NCBI GenBank assembly: GCA_002011115.2
Contig: MTME02000098.1
Coordinates: 1 to 32,128, forward strand
Origin: Candidatus Pyrohabitans sp. JdFR-17
GTDB taxonomy: Archaea > Hydrothermarchaeota > Hydrothermarchaeia > Hydrothermarchaeales > BMS3B
Direction: 5' to 3'
DNA length: 32,128 nt
Part shown: one piece after another, positions 25,746-32,128 of the stretch
How positions within the stretch are numbered: position 1 is the first letter of the stretch
Layout of the letters: each line of letters opens with the position of its first letter
Made by a program: the position numbers and the translations under genes
Notes under the pieces: generated by a model
Database searches by the model: none
The model's input: only the letters and a program-made list of their open reading frames with translations
What the model was told of the DNA's origin: nothing

Positions 25746-26657
25746 TCAGAAAATCTCACTCGCCTCTATCGTCGTGGTGAAGGTACGCAGTAGAAGCTCT
25801 TCCTCTGGCTGAGGCGTTGCGAGGAGCACCAGTTCGCTCCACTTGCGGTACTCGTGGGCTCTGCTTTCCAGGGCACGGAGCTTCTCAACCACGCCTCGTC
25901 TCGCCATCTCTTCCCTCAGCGAAGAGAACATCTCCTCGCTTCCCGCGAGCAGCTTCGCCTCGTGGAAGATCTTGCACGCCACCATGTCTTCAAAGCTCTG
26001 GAAGCGCAGCTGCTCTCTCGCCTTGCTCCACCTCTTAATCAGATAATCAAGCTCTTCCTTGCGGGGCATCGCAAGAAGGCGGTGCTTTATCTCAAATAGC
26101 AAGCTGTCCAGCTTTTCTTCAATCTCACGGCTCACATCATCGCCGAGGATGACCACCAGGTCTAGGTCGGAGCCCGCCACAAGCTCACCGGTGCTGCGTT
26201 CCGGGCGAGGGTCAGCGTGCGCCATGCCGAGGGGAACGTCGCCCCCGAGAATGAAGCAGCTCTGGCTTAGAAGTGTCTTTCCTTCCTCACCCAGCCTCTC
26301 CACCGCTTCTGTGACCACGCGCTTCGCCAGCCTAAGCTTGTGCGCACTTATCTCAGTAATTTCCTTCTCGAGCTGTGCCGCCCTCTCCACAACCTCGCTT
26401 TTCTGCTCCTCCAGCCCAACTACGGTGTAGGTGAGAAACTCCCGCTGAATCGATGGCGACAGGCGGGCGTAACCCTCAATGCGCCTGTCCAAGCGTAGGT
26501 AGCGCCTTCCCACTCGCCTGGTTACAATGCGTCTGCTCAGCATGCAGGTGCGCCACAGCTGAAAGGAGTCTATGCCCAGGCTCTCGTAAAGCTCCTTTCC
26601 CAGGGCTACGCCATGCTGCCTGAGAAACTCCAACACTCGCCCTTCAATCTCCTCCAT
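25746..26657 (-). CDS. Nucleotidyltransferase-fold protein with N-terminal wHTH
   Basis: '[16 protein letters not shown]' NTase signature; N-terminal winged-helix-like segment. Confidence 0.7.
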   Translation of the reverse strand: MEEIEGRVLEFLRQHGVALGKELYESLGIDSFQLWRTCMLSRRIVTRRVGRRYLRLDRRIEGYARLSPSIQREFLTYTVVGLEEQKSEVVERAAQLEKEITEISAHKLRLAKRVVTEAVERLGEEGKTLLSQSCFILGGDVPLGMAHADPRPERSTGELVAGSDLDLVVILGDDVSREIEEKLDSLLFEIKHRLLAMPRKEELDYLIKRWSKAREQLRFQSFEDMVACKIFHEAKLLAGSEEMFSSLREEMARRGVVEKLRALESRAHEYRKWSELVLLATPQPEEELLLRTFTTTIEASEIF

Positions 26658-27789
26658 TCTCAGCCAGCTCTTTCACCTTCGCCGCTATCGCCGAGCCCAC
26701 CTGCGCTGTTGATGCGCTGCCACCTATATCGGGGGTGCGTACGCCTGAGCGTAGCGTCTCTGCCACCGCCTGCTCAACGAGCTTCGCTGCCTCAGCCTCG
26801 CCGAGTTCCTGGAGCATGAGCGCTCCTGCGAGTATCTGAGCCACAGGGTTCGCTAACCCTTTGCCCTTCAGATTGGGCGCAGAGCCGTGCACCGGCTCAA
26901 ACATGCTCACTCCATCAGGATTTATGTTGCCGCTGGGCGCCAGGCCTATGCCCCCCTGAATCTGCGCACCCAGATCGGTGATTATGTCCCCGAACATATT
27001 GGGGGTCACGATAACCTGAAAATGTTCCGGCATAGTGAGGAAGTACATGGTGATCGCATCCACGTAGTTAAACTCCGTTTCCATCTCAGCGTAACCCTTC
27101 GCCACCTCTTCAAACACCTCCCGCCACAGGGAGTAAACATGGGTGAGCACATTCGCCTTGTCCACGCTGGTAACTCGCCGCATGCCCTGACGTTTCGCCA
27201 GCTCGAAGGCGTAGCGAATAACGCGCTCCGCACCCTCGCGGGAGATCACGCCTATCTGAAAGGCTATCTCCTCGCTTCTCACCTTTGTTATGTCTATGCC
27301 GAACTTGAGCTCGTACAGCTCGCGCTTAACCTCAAGCTCTTCCCTTTGCTTTGGCGAAGTCACCCTCGCTCCTACACCAACGTAGAAGTCTTCTGTGTTC
27401 TCCCTCACCACAAAGAAGTTTATGTCCTCGGGCTTCTTATCCTTCAGCGGCGTGGGGATGCCGGGGTAAAGCTTCACGGGGCGCAGGTTCACATACTGGT
27501 CGAAGTAGAAGCGCAGCTTCAGCAGAATGCCCTGCTCCAGGATGCCCGGCTTAACGCGCGGGTCGCCAACCGCGGCGAGGTAAATCGCATCGCAGCCGGA
27601 GATTTCCTTCAGCGCATCCTCGCCGAGAATCTCTCCAGTGGCTAGGTAATGCTCCGCGCCAAAGGGGTAGCGAACCCACTCGAAGTCTATATTAGCCACT
27701 TCTCCAGCCGCCTCAAGAACCTTTATACCTTCCTGCATAACCTCAGGCCCGACTCCATCACCGGGTATCACAGCGATTTTGTACATCAC
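26644..27789 (-). CDS. leuB: Isocitrate/isopropylmalate dehydrogenase family protein (probable 3-isopropylmalate dehydrogenase)
   Basis: '[26 protein letters not shown]', '[12 protein letters not shown]', '[47 protein letters not shown]', '[18 protein letters not shown]'; substrate specificity uncertain. Confidence 0.85.
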   Translation of the reverse strand: MMYKIAVIPGDGVGPEVMQEGIKVLEAAGEVANIDFEWVRYPFGAEHYLATGEILGEDALKEISGCDAIYLAAVGDPRVKPGILEQGILLKLRFYFDQYVNLRPVKLYPGIPTPLKDKKPEDINFFVVRENTEDFYVGVGARVTSPKQREELEVKRELYELKFGIDITKVRSEEIAFQIGVISREGAERVIRYAFELAKRQGMRRVTSVDKANVLTHVYSLWREVFEEVAKGYAEMETEFNYVDAITMYFLTMPEHFQVIVTPNMFGDIITDLGAQIQGGIGLAPSGNINPDGVSMFEPVHGSAPNLKGKGLANPVAQILAGALMLQELGEAEAAKLVEQAVAETLRSGVRTPDIGGSASTAQVGSAIAAKVKELAENGGD

Positions 27790-27872
27790 ACCACCATGCT
27801 AAATTCAGGGTGTAGAATAAAAAAGTTTGGGGGGTTTCGAGTTTTAAGATGTGAACATAAGTTTAAACATAC

Positions 27873-28079
27873 ATGGCAAAGACCATTACTATTACGGAGG
27901 AGAGCTACAACCTCCTGAAGAGTGTGAAGAGGAGAGACGAGAGTTTCTCCGACGTCATCAAGCGGCTTGTTGCAAAGGAGGGCAGGATTATGGACAGCTT
28001 TGGCAGGTGCAGTATAGATGAGGAGGTTATGAAAGACCTCAGGAAAGCCTGGAAGAAGTACACGGAGGCTATGCCTTGA
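27873..28079 (+). CDS. VapB-like antitoxin (DUF217 type)
   Basis: 'MAKTITITEESYNLLKSVKRRDESFSDVIKRLV'. Confidence 0.88.
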   Translation: MAKTITITEESYNLLKSVKRRDESFSDVIKRLVAKEGRIMDSFGRCSIDEEVMKDLRKAWKKYTEAMP

Positions 28080-28462
28080 AGTGCGTGGATACCGACTTCC
28101 TCGTGGCGGTGCTCAGGGGGGATAAGAGTGCTGTGCCGGTGATTGAGGAGCTGGACAGGGAGAGGGTGAGGTTCACCACCGTCATAAATGCCTTCGAGCT
28201 CTACGCCGGCGCATATTACACCGGCGGGAGAGCCGTCAGAGAGGCTAAAAATCTGCTGTCCAAGTTTCACATCCTCACCTTTGATGACACATGCGCTGAG
28301 AGGGCGGGGGAAATCTTTGCAACCCTGAAGAAGGAGGGGCTCAGCCTAGATGTGAGGGATGTGATGATTGCAGCGACGGTGGCAACGTATGACCTCACGC
28401 TGATTACAAGAAATGTGAAGCACTTCAGCAGAATTAAAGGGCTTAAGGTGAGAAGCTGGTAG
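28076..28462 (+). CDS. VapC-like PIN-domain toxin
   Basis: 'CVDTDFLVAVLRGD', 'VINAFELYAGAY', 'SLDVRDVMIAATVATYDLTLITRNVKHFSRIKGLKV'; overlaps antitoxin by 4 nt. Confidence 0.93.
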   Translation: MKCVDTDFLVAVLRGDKSAVPVIEELDRERVRFTTVINAFELYAGAYYTGGRAVREAKNLLSKFHILTFDDTCAERAGEIFATLKKEGLSLDVRDVMIAATVATYDLTLITRNVKHFSRIKGLKVRSW

Positions 28463-28470
28463 CTGTGGGC

Positions 28471-28599
28471 ATGCAAACAAAGAAGGAATATGAGGAACTT
28501 AAAGAGAGGACAGAGATAGACTGGGAGCTTGTAGAGAAGATAAAAAGAAGCCTTGAAAACATAAAGCAGGGAAGGATTAGTGAGTGGTATACTAAGTAA
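28471..28599 (+). pseudogene. 42-aa antitoxin-like ORF/remnant (MQTKKEYEELKERTEIDWELVEKIKRSLENIKQGRISEWYTK)
   Basis: Hand-translated; C-terminal 'LENIKQGRISEW' resembles the tail of RelB-type antitoxins; below ORF-track cutoff. Confidence 0.45.
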
Positions 28600-28604
28600 T
28601 ATAA

Positions 28605-28805
28605 GCGCTTACCATTAAACTTCTTTTCCCTGAAAAATGAGAGTCCTGCTAAAGGTTTACCTACTTCGTCGCCCCTCTCCATCAACTGCTTGAGAATCTT
28701 ATCCACGCGTTTTTGTTCTGATTTGTCCAGTTTAGCATAGTCCTTGTCGAATTCTTCTGTTTTGAAAATTCTGAATCTGCTCACAAGAGTGCAAATGCTA
28801 TTCAA
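28605..28805 (-). pseudogene. 3'-truncated RelE-family toxin
   Basis: 'FKTEEFDKDYAKLDKSEQKRVDKILKQLMERGDEVGKPLAGLSFFREKKFNGKRLYYLVY' is RelE-like; the remainder of ORF 28443..28805 is antisense to the antitoxin-like ORF. Confidence 0.6.
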
Positions 28806-28831
28806 AGCTTAAAAAACTACCTGCTGCTTAC

Positions 28832-29791
28832 TCAAACCTCCACCCTTATACCCAGAATCTCCCTCTCGCCTTCGTAAACCGCCCTTGCAATCTCGGCACT
28901 CCCCCTTGCTGCGCTATACTCGTCTGTGCGCAGCACCGGCGCTAGCTCGCGCAGCCTCTCCGCCAGCCTCGAAAACACCGCGTCGTTAACACCTGCACCG
29001 CCGGTTATTACTATCGCCTCCGGCTCAACCAGCGCCGTGAGGGAGCGAATCTCCATCTCCACGCTCAGCACGAGAGCATTCAAGGCGAGCTTTGCTCTTT
29101 CGTTTTTGGGTTCAAGAATCTCCCTGAGATCTGAAAAGGGGTATATCTTCACAGCACCCGCGCGGGAGAAGGCTTCGCCTGCGGTAACCTCGCCCCTATC
29201 GATGCGGCGGATCGCCTCTAAGTCAAGGGGACCGTGGAATATGCCTATCGCACCTAGGCAGGCGTCAATAGCGCCGATTATTCTCCCAGACTTCACAGCC
29301 ACGCTCACAGTATTGGAGCTTATGTCGCTCACAATAAAGCTCTTCGCGCCAAGCTCCCGCTTTACCTTCAGATAAGCATCGTAGGCGATGCTCACCTTCT
29401 CTGCGCTCGCCATGTGGGAGTAAAGCGCGCGCATGCGCTCGTCTAAGCTGGCTATGTTGCGATGAAGTCCGGGTATAACCACCGCCTTAATCCCGCTCGC
29501 CGCAAGCTCATCGTAGGCGCGGGTGCCCCCGCCAACATGCTCGCCAGCGCCGCCACCTGGGAGCACTCCGCGGTTTTTAACCTTATCTATGCGGGTGATC
29601 GCCGTTAGCGCATCGCCCATGGAATAAGTTATCCCCGCAAGCTCTATCTTCGCCAGCTCAACCCTGCGCTCAATCTCTTGGAGCACGCCTTCGCGCGCAG
29701 CTTTGCTGCGGGGCACTGAGAAGCCCGCGTTCTCAGGAATAAGGTAGAAACGAATTTCGCGAGTGCCGTGGTCCATGCCCAGAAAGCTCAT
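28832..29791 (-). CDS. Methanogenesis marker protein 12-like (ASKHA-fold)
   Basis: 'ITYSMGDALTAITRIDKVKNRGVLPGGGAGEHVGGGTRAYDELAASGIKAVVIPGLHR', 'FIVSDISSNTVSVAVKSGRIIGAIDACLGAIGIFHGPLDLEAIRRIDRGEVTAGEAFSRAGA'. Confidence 0.85.
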   Translation of the reverse strand: MSFLGMDHGTREIRFYLIPENAGFSVPRSKAAREGVLQEIERRVELAKIELAGITYSMGDALTAITRIDKVKNRGVLPGGGAGEHVGGGTRAYDELAASGIKAVVIPGLHRNIASLDERMRALYSHMASAEKVSIAYDAYLKVKRELGAKSFIVSDISSNTVSVAVKSGRIIGAIDACLGAIGIFHGPLDLEAIRRIDRGEVTAGEAFSRAGAVKIYPFSDLREILEPKNERAKLALNALVLSVEMEIRSLTALVEPEAIVITGGAGVNDAVFSRLAERLRELAPVLRTDEYSAARGSAEIARAVYEGEREILGIRVEV

Positions 29792-29821
29792 CTCCTCACC
29801 TACGGCGAGCGCACGGCATCA

Positions 29822-30895
29822 CTAACCTCCCGAAGGGTAACTCCCCAGTATCTTCATGAAAGACGCCCGTTTCTCTATCTCCTCAAGCACTCGTTTTATT
29901 CTCTCCTCGCTGCGGTGTCCTTCAAAGTCTATAAAGAATATATAATCGCCAAGAGCGCGACGAGATGGGCGGGACTCTATCTTTGTGAGGTTCACCTTCG
30001 CCTTGGCAAAGGCCTCAAGTATCTCATACAGGGCGCCCGGCTTGTCCTTAAGGCTGAGGATAATAGAGGTTTTGTCCCTGCCCGTGGGCGCGTGGTCCTT
30101 CTTGGCAAGGATGAAGAAGCGCGTCTGGTTGTGGTCTATGTCCTGAATCTTCTCCTTGAGTACCTCTAAGCCGTAAAGCTTTGCCGCTGCCAGCGGAGCG
30201 ATAGCAGCCACGTCGCGAAGCTGCTTCTCTTTAATTTCCCGCGCAGCGTCGGCGGTGCTCGGATAGTTGGCTGTAGCCACCGCTAAGCTCGAGATGAAAC
30301 CTTTGCACTGCGCCAGTGCCTGAGGATGGGAGATTACCTTGCGTATCTCTCCCAGTTTAACCCCCGGCAACGCGAGCAGGTGGTGGTTTATGTCCAGAAT
30401 CACCTCCGCATAAACCTTAGCATTCCGCTTGACGAGCAGTTCCATGGCGAGGGCGACGCTGCCTTCGAGGGAGTTCTCCACAGGTAAGACACCAAACTCC
30501 ACCTCTCCCCTTTCAACAAGATCGAATATCTCCTCGATGTCGCGGGCGAGCACTAAATGCGGGGACTTCATGAACCGAAGCGCAGCTTCCTCGGAGAATG
30601 TGCCCCTCGGTCCGAGTATGGCTATTTTGCCCTGCCGCTGGGCACGCTTGCTCTCCAGAATAATCCGCTCAAAGATGTCGCGCACAAACTCGCGGCTAAG
30701 CTCACCGGCGTTTGCAAGTGCTCGCGAGAGCACCTGCTTCTCCCGCTCCGGGTCTTCGATGCGCATCCCCTTGGCGAGCTTGTACTTGCCAACCTGCTCC
30801 GCAACCCGAATCCTGCGCCTGAGTAACTCTAAAAGCTGGGTGTCTATTTCGTCTATCTCCTTCCTCATCTTCGCCAGGTCGCTCATCCTACGCAT
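29822..30895 (-). CDS. pheA: Chorismate mutase/prephenate dehydratase (PheA)
   Basis: N-terminal chorismate mutase 'LAKMRKEIDEIDTQLLELLRRRIRVAEQVGKYK'; dehydratase 'AILGPRGTFSEEAALRF', 'VLPVENSLEGSV'; C-terminal ACT domain. Confidence 0.95.
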   Translation of the reverse strand: MRRMSDLAKMRKEIDEIDTQLLELLRRRIRVAEQVGKYKLAKGMRIEDPEREKQVLSRALANAGELSREFVRDIFERIILESKRAQRQGKIAILGPRGTFSEEAALRFMKSPHLVLARDIEEIFDLVERGEVEFGVLPVENSLEGSVALAMELLVKRNAKVYAEVILDINHHLLALPGVKLGEIRKVISHPQALAQCKGFISSLAVATANYPSTADAAREIKEKQLRDVAAIAPLAAAKLYGLEVLKEKIQDIDHNQTRFFILAKKDHAPTGRDKTSIILSLKDKPGALYEILEAFAKAKVNLTKIESRPSRRALGDYIFFIDFEGHRSEERIKRVLEEIEKRASFMKILGSYPSGG

Positions 30896-30913
30896 AGCTT
30901 TTGCGGCAGTGGT

Positions 30914-32092
30914 TTAAAAAGCTTCGGGCACGCTGAAGAGAAAGCGGGAGTACACCTGCCCCGCCTTCTTCTTAACCCTCTGCAGCGCCTCGCTCCTGCT
31001 TTTGCCAGAGCTCAGCACCGTAGTTACAGGCTCGCCCGCCTCTATTATCACATTTCTCGCAGGCACGTCGCTGCACAGCTTCAGAAGGTTGCCCCTCACT
31101 ATGCACCTCTCACTAGCGAAAAGCGTTAGCCTCGCGGCAAAACCTCTAGCCTCAGGGCGCTGCTCGGGTAGCTCGCCATCGCAAGCTGCAAGGTGGGCAT
31201 CTACTATGGCCAAGCCGTATGCACGCTCCACTACGTCGAGAGTGCCTTGAAAGCGCGGGTTGAGTTCAATGAAGTAGTACTCACCCTTTGCCTCCACAAA
31301 GTCTATACCGTTCCAGCCACGAAGGTTAAAGAGGCAGGAAATCTCCTCGGCAATGCTTAAGAGGCGCTCATCGTTTGAGTAAGGAGCGAAGCTTCCGCAG
31401 TATCTGAAACCTCTGGCTTTCGCTAGTCTAGAGCCAAGAATCTGAACGCTGGTGGAGATAGCTACGCTCTCATTACGGTAAGAAAGGGTTGAGACGCTTA
31501 TTGCCCTGCCTCGAATGTACTCCTGCACCAAGGAGCGCTCGTATATTTCTGGAATCTCATGCGGAGAGCGCGCCAGCACAACCCCCTCGCCTCCTGCGCC
31601 GAGCGCAGGTTTAACCACCACGGGAAAGCCAATCTCTTCCGCCGCCTGCACCGCCTCTTCCCTGCTCTCAACCACCATTGTCTTTGGCAGTGCTATGTTG
31701 AGCTTTTTCACCTTTTTAAGCTGGTACGCCTTGTCTTTAAGCTTCTTTGCCCTTACGCCGGAGATTCCGGCGATCTTTCTGCTTCGCAGAGGTAGCGTGG
31801 AGGTCAGAATTATCCTGTCGCCTTCCAAGCGCCGCGCAAGAGCGAGAAGCTTCTCGTCGGAGTAGTTCTCAGCCAGTCTGCCGTTGGAGCGGTACGGCTT
31901 CTGCTCAACTATGGAGAGGGAAGTATCCGCCAGCCTCTTTAAATCAATATCGCCGAAGTAGTCTGCGCTTGCGACGCCGTAGCCTGAGCGATTCGCCGAG
32001 GCTACCGCAGGGCGGGTGTGCACTCCCACGATAAGAAGGCGCTCACCCTTCGTTCCCCTATTGCTCCGCAGACCCGGAAACCTGCTCGACAA
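30914..32092 (-). CDS. ATP-grasp carboligase (archaeal, biotin-carboxylase-related)
   Basis: 'LLIVGVHTRPAVASANRSGYGVASADYFGDIDL', 'GFPVVVKPALGAGGEGV', 'GIDFVEAKGEYYFIELNPRFQGTLDVVERAYG'; start uncertain (TTG in the track). Confidence 0.85.
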   Translation of the reverse strand: MSSRFPGLRSNRGTKGERLLIVGVHTRPAVASANRSGYGVASADYFGDIDLKRLADTSLSIVEQKPYRSNGRLAENYSDEKLLALARRLEGDRIILTSTLPLRSRKIAGISGVRAKKLKDKAYQLKKVKKLNIALPKTMVVESREEAVQAAEEIGFPVVVKPALGAGGEGVVLARSPHEIPEIYERSLVQEYIRGRAISVSTLSYRNESVAISTSVQILGSRLAKARGFRYCGSFAPYSNDERLLSIAEEISCLFNLRGWNGIDFVEAKGEYYFIELNPRFQGTLDVVERAYGLAIVDAHLAACDGELPEQRPEARGFAARLTLFASERCIVRGNLLKLCSDVPARNVIIEAGEPVTTVLSSGKSRSEALQRVKKKAGQVYSRFLFSVPEAF

Positions 32093-32128
32093 CGCGCTTC
32101 CCTCGCCGTGAGGGCACCACCTTCAGCT
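32058..32128 (-). CDS. C-terminal end of an upstream CDS (truncated by window edge)
   Basis: Open minus frame '...LKVVPSRRGKRVVEQVSGSAEQ*' to the window edge; short, so tentative. Confidence 0.3.
   Translation of the reverse strand, partial: LKVVPSRRGKRVVEQVSGSAEQ

Noticed and set aside
26887-27645. 252-aa plus-strand ORF opposite leuB
   Set aside because: Antisense to a strongly conserved dehydrogenase; composition (His/Leu/Val-rich) is typical of an antisense artefact.

Overview
Gene-dense window, most likely from a euryarchaeal genome (inferred from a methanogenesis-marker-12-like protein, TATA-type promoters, TrmB-type and membrane-anchored winged-helix regulators, archaeal-style FKBP and ATP-grasp proteins). 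Housekeeping genes: argJ (partial), a DUF1805-like protein, larB/larC, a gamma-carbonic-anhydrase-like protein, an M24 peptidase, queA, queH, phzF, trpD, trpF plus a diverged trpF paralog, a GlcD-like FAD oxidase, FKBP, mutL, a leuB-like dehydrogenase, mmp12, pheA and an ATP-grasp ligase. One redox operon encodes a 5-heme cytochrome, a Tat ferredoxin and NrfD, and lies next to a TrmB regulator and two thioredoxins. Two visibly AT-rich accessory islands stand out. (i) 4.5-8.25 kb: a two-gene AAA ATPase + subtilase operon resembling the IetAS (Gao_Iet) anti-phage system, preceded by an un-tracked 47-aa ORF overlapping ietA by ATGA. (ii) 23.56-25.70 kb: a minus-strand series of RelBE, a GIY-YIG nuclease remnant and an unknown Cys-rich protein, separated by three attC-like inverted-repeat elements placed just after stop codons and just before start codons, a candidate archaeal integron-cassette/CALIN array. 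Other notable items: a TrpF-like protein lacking both catalytic residues, queuosine genes in a putative archaeon, a twice-frameshifted membrane protein gene, a truncated RelE facing an antitoxin-like remnant, and a perfect 8-5-8 palindrome at the trmB start. No tRNA, rRNA or CRISPR array was seen. All family assignments are by recognition of sequence motifs; no searches were run.
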